Assembly: GCA_023229165.1 (NCBI GenBank) | Contig: JALNZQ010000047.1 | Span: forward strand, 1-14,765 | Source of the DNA: Methanothrix sp. | GTDB lineage: Archaea > Halobacteriota > Methanosarcinia > Methanotrichales > Methanotrichaceae | Direction: 5' to 3' | Length of the DNA stretch: 14,765 nucleotides | Shown here: positions 1 to 7,712 of the stretch, piece by piece | Position numbering within the stretch: position 1 is the stretch's first letter | Layout: each line of letters begins with the position of its first letter | Notes under the pieces: model-generated | Seen by the model: only the letters and a program-made list of their open reading frames with translations | What the model was told of the DNA's origin: nothing | Database searches by the model: none | Program-made: the position numbers and the translations under genes

Positions 1-352
1 TTGCATGCTCGATTTTCAGATCTATGATAGATGTCAATCTTTGTATATAATTATTAATCCTATTTGATTCTCTGCACAAATAGCATGGTTCTCGTGCAAA
101 TGGTTCTGACCAAAAGATGACCTTATAATAAGATCGATAGGAGCGAGCATACTACTACATATCGATAAACGCTTTACGTATTAACCTTTTGGTTAGGCAT
201 TCTCCTGTTCATGTAACCTGATTACAGCAAGTGAAAAATCATTTCTATCTTCGTAAAAAAGGCAATCAACAGATTAAAATAGGTGAGTTGACTTAAGGAA
301 AACAGGATAATTCAACAGAATAGTGTTATTCGCTTTAGATGGAGGGATTGAT
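1..352. other. AT-rich upstream region without a gene
   Basis: I see no convincing coding sequence in this stretch. It is AT-rich and probably serves as leader and promoter for the lipoprotein gene that follows. A TATA-like ttaaaatag lies at 273-281, which would place transcription start near 302-305, about 50 bases before the proposed CTG start. The octamer atggttct occurs twice within about 25 bases (near 84 and 100); I attach no function to it. The left edge may be the tail of an unseen neighbouring unit. Confidence 0.4.
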
Positions 353-1360
353 CTGAAGAAGGCTATACTAACAGTATTAGTAGCGATGGTTTTAGTGGCT
401 CTTACAGGGTGTTCAGCTGCTTGGCCCGATTTTAATAACTCAGGTGATATTTGGCCAGCTACCGCTAAGTATTCTAATGGATACTATGAGAGCAACAAGA
501 CATTTGACTTTGAGCAAAGCGTGCAGGGAAATGGTTACTTCATGACCTACATGTATGCTAAGGCTGGGAATGTCGCGATCAAGAATTATGCTCATGGCTC
601 CGGTTCCTTAAACAGCGAGGCCACTTTGACCTACCAGAGCCTGAATCGTTCGACGCATAATGCATACTCCGACTACAACGACTTCGATCAGGATTGCATC
701 CAGTTCAAAGAGGATGTAGCCATGGTCTATGCACCTATGAGGATCGCTGTCGGTACCGGATATTATGCAGCAAACCCGCTGGATTACAGCTCTCTGCTTA
801 AGGAAAAGACCTGGGTGAAGAACTATCTGGCCGGCACCAGCATGCACCATGAGGTAGAGTATGCTCATGCCCTGGATAAGGAACTGGAAATCGTAGCCAA
901 GGATAAGAGGAACTTGACATGGGATCCGGAGCTCGAATCCGTCGGTTACACTCAGATGAAATTAGTAGAAGATGTTACAGACGGCAAGGCCCATATCGGC
1001 GTATTGCAGGCAAATGACAACTTCTTGAATAATGCCGACATTACCGATCCTGATTACGGCGATACTGATACGTTGAACAAATTAGGCAACATCAGAAGCG
1101 CTTGGGATAATCCCTCCATCGAGATCGATGAGGATTACTGGGGGACCTATCACATCGAGAAGAACATGACTCTCGAAGTGCCCTACCACCTGATTCAGAA
1201 GAGTGAGGATTGGCTGCCCTGCTGTTTCGGTGGCTACCTTACCCTACCAACACTCGCTGTGAAAGACTTGGGGCTCAAAGGCGCCAAGGGCGTCTTTGAC
1301 TGCACTTGCTTCAAGGCACCTACCGTGGCTGAGTTTCCAAGAACCTATCCCGTAGTGTAA
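353..1360 (+). CDS. secreted lipoprotein of unknown function
   Basis: The function is not recognised. Starting at the CTG codon at 353 gives 335 residues beginning with Lys-Lys, a hydrophobic stretch, and a lipobox LTGC at about residues 17-20. That is a textbook lipoprotein signal peptide, with Cys20 as the lipid anchor. The start choice rests on GGAGGG at 341-346, six bases upstream. A GTG at 323 in the same frame would put ten extra, partly acidic residues before the Lys-Lys pair and has no evident ribosome site. The mature part is rich in Tyr, Asn and Asp, has several N-glycosylation sequons, and carries CC and CTC cysteine clusters near the C-terminus. It was probably anchored outside the membrane or in the cell envelope. 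A hairpin followed by T-rich sequence ends the gene. Confidence 0.75.
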   Translation: MKKAILTVLVAMVLVALTGCSAAWPDFNNSGDIWPATAKYSNGYYESNKTFDFEQSVQGNGYFMTYMYAKAGNVAIKNYAHGSGSLNSEATLTYQSLNRSTHNAYSDYNDFDQDCIQFKEDVAMVYAPMRIAVGTGYYAANPLDYSSLLKEKTWVKNYLAGTSMHHEVEYAHALDKELEIVAKDKRNLTWDPELESVGYTQMKLVEDVTDGKAHIGVLQANDNFLNNADITDPDYGDTDTLNKLGNIRSAWDNPSIEIDEDYWGTYHIEKNMTLEVPYHLIQKSEDWLPCCFGGYLTLPTLAVKDLGLKGAKGVFDCTCFKAPTVAEFPRTYPVV

Positions 1361-1390
1361 GAGAGAGGATTTTCCTTTCTCTTTTCATTT
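1361..1390 (+). terminator. hairpin and T-tract after the lipoprotein gene
   Basis: Bases 1361-1369 can pair with 1373-1381 (nine pairs, one of them G-U) around a three-base loop. Ctttt and then cattttt follow. The hairpin starts directly after the stop codon, so it fits an end signal for the lipoprotein transcript. Confidence 0.5.
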
Positions 1391-1424
1391 TTCTCAGATT
1401 TTAGAAACTTCCTGGGGAAAAGAT

Positions 1425-1434
1425 CTTTAATAAA
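1425..1434 (+). promoter_or_regulatory. TATA box of mptE
   Basis: The sequence ctttaataaa is centred about 25 bases before the mptE ATG at 1454. Archaeal transcription starts roughly 25 bases after the TATA centre, so the message would be leaderless or nearly so. This agrees with the lack of a ribosome site before the ATG. Confidence 0.45.
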
Positions 1435-1453
1435 AGCCGCTCATATTTTCGGC

Positions 1454-2080
1454 ATGCAATTCGCGACCTGGGAGCCACTTTACCAATCCATTCTGAAAGA
1501 CTTCGGCTTTTCTCCTGGCCGAGATGTTGAAGCGGCGAATCTCCTGGCAGAGCTCTTGCGCGACCGAGAGCCACTGCTACGCACCGCAGAGGCAATTGTA
1601 GCCGGGCATAGGGCAGTCGTATGCGGCAATGCTCCCTCACTGGAGGCGGAGCTGGGGGAGTTGCAGGAAAGAGATGCCGTCTTTCTGGCAGCGGATGGGG
1701 CCACTTCTGTTCTTTTGAGGCACGGCATTGTGCCCGCTATTGTGGTCACCGATCTGGATGGACCTTTTCCCGCCGTTTTAAAGGCCAATCAGGAAGGCTC
1801 TATCGTAGTGGTGCATGCCCACGGTGATAATCTGGATGCCCTGAATAGATATGTGCCGCTGCTGGTGAGAATCATAGGCACGGTGCAGTGCCGTCCAATG
1901 CCTGGCCTCTATAACTTTGGAGGGTTCACGGACGGAGATCGATGTGTATTTCTGGCCAAAGAGCTAGGTGCAGCCTCTATAACGCTGGTCGGATTTGACT
2001 TTGAGGATGAGAGCGTCACGCCGCGCAAAAAAAGAAAACTGGAGTGGGCCAAAAGGCTGATAGATCTTATTTATATATAA
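1454..2080 (+). CDS. mptE: 6-hydroxymethyl-7,8-dihydropterin pyrophosphokinase (MptE)
   Basis: This protein belongs to the archaeal MptE/DUF115 family, which transfers pyrophosphate from ATP to 6-hydroxymethyl-7,8-dihydropterin. That is a cytosolic step in making the C1 carrier tetrahydromethanopterin or tetrahydrosarcinapterin. In the 208 residues the family blocks appear in order: GNAPSL (58-63), AADGAT (79-84), VTDLDG (98-103), HAHGDN (121-126), NFGGFTDGDR (154-163) and GFDFE (180-184). The acidic VTDLDG and HAHGDN blocks are likely metal/ATP-site residues, by family inference. The first ATG is used; a TATA box 25 bases upstream suggests a leaderless mRNA. The 3' end overlaps the convergent thymidylate kinase gene by 14 bases. 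Confidence 0.9.
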   Translation: MQFATWEPLYQSILKDFGFSPGRDVEAANLLAELLRDREPLLRTAEAIVAGHRAVVCGNAPSLEAELGELQERDAVFLAADGATSVLLRHGIVPAIVVTDLDGPFPAVLKANQEGSIVVVHAHGDNLDALNRYVPLLVRIIGTVQCRPMPGLYNFGGFTDGDRCVFLAKELGAASITLVGFDFEDESVTPRKKRKLEWAKRLIDLIYI

Positions 2081-2711
2081 TATTGAGTATCGCTTTCATG
2101 GCCTCTTCCGCCACATTTTTGGCATCCTGCTCTGCGTTAATCTGCACAAATCTCTCCGGCTCAAAGGCGGCCATGCGCCGGAAGTTCTCATCTACCGATT
2201 GCAGGAACTCGAGCCTCTCGAACTTCTGCCGTTCCCGACGAGCCTGCATTCTCTGCAGGGCGACGTGTGGGTCCAAGACGAAGAGCAGTGTTCTATCCGG
2301 GACCAAATTCCATGGGCGGTAGATGCTCTGGATCCAAGACACCGGATCGGGCACGATTCCTCTCAGTGTCACGCCCTGGTAGGCAGCGGTTGAGTCGGCA
2401 TATCTATCGGACAGGACAATTGCACCCGTTTCCAGAGCAGGAAGGACTGTCTTGGTGAGATGATGGGCGTGGTCCGCCATGAAGAGGAAAAGCTCTTGCA
2501 TATGCTTTGCGGCAGCGGGTTTCGTCTCGTCGCCGCAGGCTTTTGCCATTTCCGCTCTCAAGATCCGGCCCACCTGTCCGGACGTAGGCTCGGCGGTAAG
2601 CACCAATCTCCTTTCGGGCATTGTCTCTGCTAGCCTTGTGGCAATATATTTCGCGGCAGTGCCCTTTCCCGAGCCGTCGATGCCCTCTAGGGTGATGAGC
2701 AGTCCCTTCAC
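2067..2711 (-). CDS. tmk: thymidylate kinase (dTMP kinase)
   Basis: It phosphorylates dTMP to dTDP with ATP for DNA synthesis in the cytosol. The 214 residues have the usual family length. The P-loop GIDGSGKGT is at residues 10-18, the DRY motif of the dTMP site at 102-104 followed by the typical ADSTAAYQG run, and an Arg-rich lid at about 155-161 (MQARRERQ). The start is GTG at 2711; no alternative fits, because the P-loop begins at residue 10. An AT-rich taatttaa on the minus strand near 2740-2750 lies about 34 bases upstream and could be the TATA box. The gene runs convergent to mptE and overlaps its end by 14 bases. Confidence 0.93.
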   Translation of the reverse strand: MKGLLITLEGIDGSGKGTAAKYIATRLAETMPERRLVLTAEPTSGQVGRILRAEMAKACGDETKPAAAKHMQELFLFMADHAHHLTKTVLPALETGAIVLSDRYADSTAAYQGVTLRGIVPDPVSWIQSIYRPWNLVPDRTLLFVLDPHVALQRMQARRERQKFERLEFLQSVDENFRRMAAFEPERFVQINAEQDAKNVAEEAMKAILNIIYK

Positions 2712-2739
2712 ACTGCCTGGCTTTGGGGCAGGAAGGAGA

Positions 2740-2964
2740 TTAAATTAACGCTGCCGATTCGTTTGAAGGAAAATAGATGTTGTCGCCCGATACTAACTCT
2801 GGTACGTCATCCGATGGGTATCCGCAGTCAGCCCAGTAACCCTCGTAGCGGGCGTCTGTACCGCATTTGGGTTGTCTCATGGTCATAGGTAGACAGATAG
2901 TCAGTATCCTACCATAAGGACCTATCAACGCGGCCTGTAGTCCCCTTCTTGCACCAGCATTCAC
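2740..2964 (-). CDS. small ORF of unknown function, doubtful
   Basis: This is a 74-codon open frame on the same strand as tmk, ending 28 bases before the tmk start. I do not recognise it. A TGA stands directly before its ATG. The C-terminal half reads like real protein (KCGTDARYEGYWADCGYP, then acidic residues) and has two Cys-Gly pairs, while the N-terminal half looks random. A second start at Met27 or Met29 would keep only the Cys-containing part; no ribosome site is visible for either. It may be a genuine small protein, the remnant of a larger gene, or chance. Confidence 0.3.
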   Translation of the reverse strand: MNAGARRGLQAALIGPYGRILTICLPMTMRQPKCGTDARYEGYWADCGYPSDDVPELVSGDNIYFPSNESAALI

Positions 2965-3028
2965 AGCAGAACATATTCTAAGCTCATGTCAGCCCTCTAA
3001 AGGGACATTACTTGAATGTGGCCGGAAT

Positions 3029-3037
3029 TTATAAAGT
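3029..3037 (+). promoter_or_regulatory. probable TATA box for ppaC
   Basis: The sequence tttataaag is a good archaeal TATA box. It would start transcription near 3058-3060 and give a leader of about 74 bases to the TTG start at 3133, containing the Shine-Dalgarno-like gaggtg at 3121-3126. A weaker ctttaag near 3090 is an alternative that would give a short leader. Confidence 0.4.
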
Positions 3038-3132
3038 TTTCCCAGCCTGATGCAACAATTTCCGGGGGATGTCTCGATTGCCTAGTAAGCTTTAAGTCGA
3101 AGTTCTACATTAACAATGCTGAGGTGCTTCAT

Positions 3133-4068
3133 TTGACCGACAAGATCTACGTAGTTGGGCACAAGAGTCCTGATACCGATTCTGTAACATCTGCAATAGC
3201 TTATGCCAATCTGAAGAACGCCCTGGGAATGAAAGAGGTCGTCCCTGCAGCCGCAGGAGACATCAACGGCGAGACCAAGTTCCTGCTGGACTACTTCAAG
3301 GTCCCCTATCCTGAGAAGCTCACCGATGCTACTGACAAGAAGGTCATCCTGGTAGATCACAATGAGATGGCTCAGGCTGTGGACAAGCTGAACCTGGAAA
3401 ATATCGTGGAGATTGTAGACCACCACAAGATCGGCGGCCTTGCCACCGGTAAGCCCATATTCTTCCTCAATGAGCCAGTGGGCGCGACGGGCGGCATCAT
3501 CGCGAATCTCTATGAACAGAACAATATCGCCATCAGCAAGCAGATGGCCGGCTTGATGATGTCAGCCATTCTCTCTGATACGGTGCTCTTCAAGTCTCCT
3601 ACCTGCACTCCTCGCGACCGCGTAGCAGTCGAGAAGCTGGCCAAGATCGCGGGTGTCGACCCCATGAAGTTCGGCATGGAGCTCTTAAAGGCCAAGAGCA
3701 ACATGTCCACCAAGACCGCCAAGGAAATCCTCCTGGGCGACTTCAAGAAGTTCGACTTCTCCGGCACCAAGTCCGGCGTGGGACAGGTCGAGGTCATGGA
3801 TCTAGCTGATCTCGCGCCCAAGAGAGCGGCCATACTGGATGAGATGAATAAGATGAAAGAGGCTGAGAAGCTGGATATGGTCGTGCTCATGCTGACGGAT
3901 GTCATGAAAGAGGCCAGCGATCTGCTCTTCGTAGGAAGTGCGGCAGCGGCTGCCGGATTTGAGAAGGCATTCGGCGGCAAGCTCGCCAATAATTCTATCT
4001 ACAAGGAGAAGTGCCTCTCTAGGAAGAAGCAGGTCGTTCCGCCACTGGAAGGCGCCTTCAAGAAGTAA
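3133..4068 (+). CDS. ppaC: manganese-dependent inorganic pyrophosphatase (family II)
   Basis: It hydrolyses pyrophosphate to two phosphates in the cytosol and so pulls biosynthetic reactions forward; it is also relevant where acetate activation releases PPi. It is a DHH-family enzyme of 311 residues from TTG at 3133, the usual family length. Metal-binding motifs are GHKSPDTDS (9-17), VDHN (74-77), VDHH (95-98) and SDT (148-150). The C-terminal substrate motif SRKKQVVP is at about 296-303. The TTG start is preferred because gaggtg lies six bases upstream and because the first residues (TDKIYVVGH) match where the family begins. The same frame stays open upstream to a GTG-like start at 3016, which would add 39 residues that do not look like a domain. 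Confidence 0.93.
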   Translation: MTDKIYVVGHKSPDTDSVTSAIAYANLKNALGMKEVVPAAAGDINGETKFLLDYFKVPYPEKLTDATDKKVILVDHNEMAQAVDKLNLENIVEIVDHHKIGGLATGKPIFFLNEPVGATGGIIANLYEQNNIAISKQMAGLMMSAILSDTVLFKSPTCTPRDRVAVEKLAKIAGVDPMKFGMELLKAKSNMSTKTAKEILLGDFKKFDFSGTKSGVGQVEVMDLADLAPKRAAILDEMNKMKEAEKLDMVVLMLTDVMKEASDLLFVGSAAAAAGFEKAFGGKLANNSIYKEKCLSRKKQVVPPLEGAFKK

Positions 4069-4097
4069 ATGGATCGCCGGATGAAGACATGTGGGCC

Positions 4098-4119
4098 GCT
4101 GCATCTGCAAGGGTGCAGC
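4098..4119 (+). terminator. weak hairpin after ppaC
   Basis: GCTGCA at 4098-4103 pairs with TGCAGC at 4114-4119 around a ten-base loop, 30 bases after the ppaC stop. Only scattered T residues follow (attta, ttgttttg), so this is a possible rather than a firm terminator. Confidence 0.3.
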
Positions 4120-4301
4120 AATCCACTTCATCATTTATTGGGTTTGTTTTGCTCAATTACGGGTTGCTACTTGAAAAAAATTATATTGTTTGTGACGATA
4201 TTATTTTGCGGGTCGTGTACTTTCTTAACTGAAAGATTTTAATACTACCTCATCAATTCTACATTGTAACGGATGAGACCGAAATCTTCGGCGAGCTTAA
4301 T

Positions 4302-4670
4302 GTGGATTACACGAACTCCAGCGGTGCAAAAAAGACCGACTATCTGGCACGTGTGCCTCAAAAAGCCAGCACGCTTTCCGGCAAGTCCGCCGCTACAGCT
4401 ACACTGAAAAGTGCTGCAATTAGCGGAAACTGGAAGGCCAGCATTGCCAAAGATATGACCGAATATGATGATATCTTGACGGCGTATAATGCTGCATACC
4501 ATGACGTTGATGTGAACGAGGACTTTGGCTTCTCCTTTGTGAGGACAAGTTATGCGGATAATGGTGATGCAAGCGTTAATACCGCTATGAAGTCGACACG
4601 CAACGCGGCTGCACCGTCCTACCAATTCAGGGAAGCTGACCGGGCCACAGAATTCGGAACCTGGGTGTAA
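4302..4670 (+). CDS. hypothetical protein, probably a 5'-truncated remnant
   Basis: The GTG-started frame gives 122 residues, but the same frame is open back to 4233 and already reads like protein before the GTG (FYIVTDETEIFGELN). No start codon with a ribosome site precedes that part. It therefore looks like the C-terminal piece of a longer extracellular-type protein whose front is lost. The piece is rich in Ala, Ser, Thr, Asp and Asn, lacks Cys, and has no membrane segment. A strong hairpin terminator after the stop suggests it was once the end of a real transcription unit. A TATA-like ttatattg near 4180 could still drive it. I recognise no family. Confidence 0.5.
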   Translation: MDYTNSSGAKKTDYLARVPQKASTLSGKSAATATLKSAAISGNWKASIAKDMTEYDDILTAYNAAYHDVDVNEDFGFSFVRTSYADNGDASVNTAMKSTRNAAAPSYQFREADRATEFGTWV

Positions 4671-4686
4671 AAAACAGAAAAGACAG

Positions 4687-4723
4687 GAAGGAATCCATGA
4701 CATGATTCCTTCTAACTTTTTTT
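4687..4723 (+). terminator. strong hairpin terminator, perfect nine-base stem
   Basis: GAAGGAATC at 4687-4695 is perfectly complementary to 4704-4712 across an eight-base loop, and is followed by taac and a run of seven T. It lies 17 bases after the stop of the truncated hypothetical gene and before the convergent end of tiaS, so it probably separates the two units. Confidence 0.6.
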
Positions 4724-4761
4724 AGGGCAGCATTCTCCATTACGCCGTTTCCTCATTTGCT

Positions 4762-6009
4762 CTATCTGCTGGGATGGACATTCTCTCCGCTCATTCGCAC
4801 CAAAGGCTTGCTGAGGTGGCGGCGGGCGATAGGAGGCACCTCGTAGTAGCCAGTCTCCAGGTTTCGGGTGAGAAGCTGTTGCACTCTGCCCTCGGCATGA
4901 GTCTTGCAGCGACGGCAGCGATAGCCCTGACCCTTGCCTGCTGACTCCATTCTTTTTTGGCACTTGGGACAGAGGGGCGCAGACGTCTCCACTTTATCAG
5001 CCAGATGGAGGATATTGATCTTCTCCAGGTTGAGTGTGCCCTCTTGAACCGAGCCGCAGACCTCCAGCTCATCGCCTAAAACAAGCTGCAATACTACGGC
5101 GCGAAAGTTCTTGGTGGGCTCGAAGGCAGCGCAGTTAATGCGGGCGGCGTCATTTTGCAGCGGGAAGAAGAGGTGGCCGCCGGCAATAGCCTGCGCAGGT
5201 TCAGCCACAAACCCGTGCAGCCTGTAGCTTTCGCAGTCCCGCACATCGGCCACAACGCCTTGCTGAATGTGGGCATCTGTGCCCTGGTTGGTCTGGTAGA
5301 GAACGCTTCTCTCGACGGGCTCAGATTTTATGGTTCGGAATGCCTCCAATATCGCCTGAGGGTCGCAGCCTCTTATGCCAAATAATACAGGATCTGCTGA
5401 GTGGGGGGCAAAGACGATTCTATTATTATGATGGTCCACGGTATCCCAGGTGCGCGGATAGGTGAGTGCATCCGCTCTCCAGACGGAGGCGGCATCAATG
5501 TAGCGCGGCGTGCCCCAGCGCGCCCTCTCTCGGTAGGCGATCAGCTCGTAGGTGAAGTCCGGGAGCACTGCACCTATTGCCGCCAGGGCTCCGATCAGGC
5601 CGCGCCCCTTCTTAAAGCCCCTGTACCAGATTCCTTCCTCATCCAGCAGTTTTTTGGCCTCTTTGATCTCCAGGATCTCTGTAACGGCGCGCTGGTAGAA
5701 GGCCGTCATCTGCGCCGTCACCTGTGGCGCGATCACGAGGCCTGGGTTGGTATTCATCCCGGAAAAATCGGACAGTTCCAGCACTGTCTTTAAGGCCGCA
5801 TCCTTGACTTCTTCCGGGCGGTCGCTTTCCAGCTGGAAGGCCAAAGCGGCATTGCCCCGTGTTTTATATCGGGCGCAGGGGTTGAGACGAATCAGTTTTG
5901 GCCGGCCTATTATCTCTCCTAAAGGCCGTAGCCTCTCCATCAGCACAGCGGAAAGGTATGTGGTGCACAGCCCCCTTTCAGAATCGGTATCATCAATTCC
6001 AATGAACAT
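4762..6009 (-). CDS. tiaS: tRNA(Ile2) 2-agmatinylcytidine synthetase TiaS
   Basis: TiaS uses ATP to attach agmatine to the wobble cytidine of tRNA-Ile (CAU), so that archaea read AUA as isoleucine; the enzyme is archaeal. The 415 residues match the family length. The N-terminal DDTDS motif (6-10) and the NPCARYKTRGNAAL block (43-56) belong to the kinase-like catalytic part. The middle carries GFKKGRGLIGALAAIGA, an RNA/agmatine-binding region. An OB-fold-like part follows, then a C-terminal zinc ribbon with Cys347, Cys350, Cys365 and Cys368. The ATG at 6009 starts directly at the conserved MFIGIDDTDS. It is divergent from the HTH regulator over a 36-base shared promoter. Confidence 0.95.
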   Translation of the reverse strand: MFIGIDDTDSERGLCTTYLSAVLMERLRPLGEIIGRPKLIRLNPCARYKTRGNAALAFQLESDRPEEVKDAALKTVLELSDFSGMNTNPGLVIAPQVTAQMTAFYQRAVTEILEIKEAKKLLDEEGIWYRGFKKGRGLIGALAAIGAVLPDFTYELIAYRERARWGTPRYIDAASVWRADALTYPRTWDTVDHHNNRIVFAPHSADPVLFGIRGCDPQAILEAFRTIKSEPVERSVLYQTNQGTDAHIQQGVVADVRDCESYRLHGFVAEPAQAIAGGHLFFPLQNDAARINCAAFEPTKNFRAVVLQLVLGDELEVCGSVQEGTLNLEKINILHLADKVETSAPLCPKCQKRMESAGKGQGYRCRRCKTHAEGRVQQLLTRNLETGYYEVPPIARRHLSKPLVRMSGENVHPSR

Positions 6010-6015
6010 GGTCAG

Positions 6016-6047
6016 CCTTAAATAGCCGTCAAACTGAGATATATAAT
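6016..6047. promoter_or_regulatory. shared divergent promoter of tiaS and the HTH regulator
   Basis: Only 36 bases separate the two start codons. A plus-strand TATA-like cttaaatag at 6017-6025 is centred about 25 bases before the regulator ATG at 6046. The minus-strand TATA atatataat (6039-6047) overlaps that ATG and is centred about 34 bases before the tiaS ATG. Each promoter thus sits at or near the other's initiation region, and both messages would be leaderless or nearly so. The two promoters can hardly be occupied at the same time. Confidence 0.5.
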
Positions 6048-6975
6048 GATGGATAAGGAACTTCTCGCCGAGCGCGTGGAGGAGGTTCTAAGGCAGGCCG
6101 GGTTTTCTACATCGGATCGCTGCTATCTCCGTCCCAGGAGCTTCGATCTTGCCGCCCGAAAGGGTGATCTTTTCCTGCTCCTCAAGATCCTCTCCAACAT
6201 CGACGGCCTGAATGAGCAGACAGCCACAGAGGTGCGCCGTCTGGCCAAGCATCTCTTTGCCAGCCCCATACTGGTAGGCGAGAAGACCCGGGACCAGTAC
6301 CTGGAAAGGGGCGCGGTCTACTTTCGCTATGGGATTCCTACGCTAAATCTTAACACTCTGGCGGACTGCCTTTTGGATGATGCCCTGCCATTGGTCTACG
6401 CTGCGCACGGTGGGCTTTATGTGCGCATCGACGGCACCAGGATGAGAGAGCTGAGGCTTTCGCGCGGCATATCGTTAGGTGCGCTGGCGTCAGAATTAGG
6501 CGTATCCCGTCGCACCATAAGCAAATATGAGGTGGAGGATATGGACACAACGGTAGATGTGGCCATTAAGCTGGAAGAGATCTTCGAGCAGGAGCTGATC
6601 CAGCCTGTAGACCCCTTCCTTCCCGGAAATTCCGTGGTGGATAAGGGGCCGGTGACTGACAATATCCTGCGCCTGCTCCTGGAGATTGGCTTTGAGGTAG
6701 TTCCCACCGCTCAGGCCCCCTTCAATGCCATAACCAGAACTGAGGATCTGGTGGTGCTGACAAGCGTCAGCAAATTTTCTCAGAGCATGCTCAAGAAGGC
6801 CCGGCTCATGAGCAGCCTTTCTGCCGTGGCCAGGACCAAGTCGGTGGTAATCGTAGACGGCGAAACCAAGCTGGAGTGCATCGAAGATACTGCCTTGATC
6901 GAGAAGCGCGAGCTGGAGGGCATCGATGCCACGCGCGAGTTCGAGGATCTGGTGGCCGAGAAGCAGAATAAATAA
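6046..6975 (+). CDS. archaeal HTH-type transcriptional regulator
   Basis: It belongs to the archaeal family annotated as putative HTH-type transcriptional regulatory protein, with a Cro/C1-type HTH in the centre. In 309 residues, the N-terminal third (1-125) has a nuclease-fold-like look (DLAARKGDLFLLLKIL, then ILVGEK). The HTH is at about 132-185, with MRELRLSRGISLGALASELG then VSRRTISKYE as recognition helix. The C-terminal third is a second domain of similar style (VVLTSVSKFSQ). The targets are unknown. It starts at tandem ATGs (6046, 6049); a TATA 25 bases upstream suggests a leaderless mRNA. Its divergent, overlapping promoter with tiaS makes autoregulation coupled to tiaS plausible. Confidence 0.85.
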   Translation: MMDKELLAERVEEVLRQAGFSTSDRCYLRPRSFDLAARKGDLFLLLKILSNIDGLNEQTATEVRRLAKHLFASPILVGEKTRDQYLERGAVYFRYGIPTLNLNTLADCLLDDALPLVYAAHGGLYVRIDGTRMRELRLSRGISLGALASELGVSRRTISKYEVEDMDTTVDVAIKLEEIFEQELIQPVDPFLPGNSVVDKGPVTDNILRLLLEIGFEVVPTAQAPFNAITRTEDLVVLTSVSKFSQSMLKKARLMSSLSAVARTKSVVIVDGETKLECIEDTALIEKRELEGIDATREFEDLVAEKQNK

Positions 6976-6980
6976 TATAG
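6971..6980 (+). promoter_or_regulatory. TATA box of the C39 peptidase-PRK unit
   Basis: The sequence aataatatag overlaps the stop codon of the HTH regulator gene and is centred about 26 bases before the ATG at 7001. It would produce a leaderless transcript covering the peptidase and phosphoribulokinase genes. Confidence 0.45.
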
Positions 6981-7000
6981 GTCAAACGCAAGTTACTACC

Positions 7001-7705
7001 ATGAGACATGTATTATTGTTGCTAATAACCTGCTTTTTATTGGCAGATGCATCCTGGGGACAGGTGGCTGCACCGGCCAATCCTGCAACTAATTCTAGAA
7101 ACGCAAGCATTAATTCCAGCATTAATGCCAGCACTTCCATGGGCACCTTAAACCTGGCCCTATTCAGCATGCCCGATACCCGGCAGAGCACTGAATATTC
7201 CTGCGGCGCTGCCGTTATGCAGGCGGTTGTGGGCTACTGGGGAAGAGACATTGGTGAAGAGGACATGAGAGAGATGCTCAACACCAATGAAGAGTCTGGA
7301 ACCTATCCCGATGATATAATCCGGGTGGCCACTGCTCTTGGTCTGCAGGCCGAATATAAAGAAAACATGACCATGGCAGATCTGGAAGACTATGTGGCGC
7401 AGGGAATACCGGTAATTGTGGACTGCCAGGCCTGGAGGAGCGTCTCGCAGTACAATGAATCCTGGGCGGATACCTGGTACAATGGGCATTGGCTGGCCGT
7501 AATTGGGATCGATGAAAACAATGTTACCCTCGAAGACCCCTACATCCTGGGAGATAGGGGCTTTTTGTCTCGAGAGGAATTTGAGGCGCGCTGGCACAAT
7601 TCGCGCGGCCTGGACGAGACTGATACCGTAAAGCAGATTCATATGGGAATAGCCATTCGCGGTGAGAAGCCCGCTTCCACTTCCGGCTTTCGGCACGTAG
7701 ATTGA
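7001..7705 (+). CDS. secreted C39-family cysteine peptidase-like protein
   Basis: From ATG 7001 the protein has 234 residues. A signal peptide occupies 1-20 (MRHVLLLLITCFLLADASWG), then a Ser/Asn-rich linker with several N-glycosylation sequons, then a papain-like C39 fold. The expected residues are in order: Gln62 (oxyanion), Cys68 in EYSCGAA, His163 in GHWLAVIGID and Asp179 in LEDPY. It should act outside the cell; the substrate is unknown. C39 domains in bacteriocin exporters cut double-glycine leaders, but no transporter domain is attached here. A longer frame from 6926 overlaps the upstream gene and spoils the signal peptide, so I reject that start. The PRK gene follows after 7 bases, and its ribosome site overlaps this stop codon. 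Confidence 0.85.
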   Translation: MRHVLLLLITCFLLADASWGQVAAPANPATNSRNASINSSINASTSMGTLNLALFSMPDTRQSTEYSCGAAVMQAVVGYWGRDIGEEDMREMLNTNEESGTYPDDIIRVATALGLQAEYKENMTMADLEDYVAQGIPVIVDCQAWRSVSQYNESWADTWYNGHWLAVIGIDENNVTLEDPYILGDRGFLSREEFEARWHNSRGLDETDTVKQIHMGIAIRGEKPASTSGFRHVD

Positions 7706-7712
7706 GGAAAAA

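Noticed and set aside
60..115. Repeated octamer atggttct considered as an operator
   Set aside because: Only two copies, no symmetry, and a position about 200 bases before the likely promoter; too weak to call.
5401..5793. Plus-strand frame of 130 codons inside tiaS
   Set aside because: tiaS on the opposite strand has full-length family motifs through this region; the frame is a shadow.
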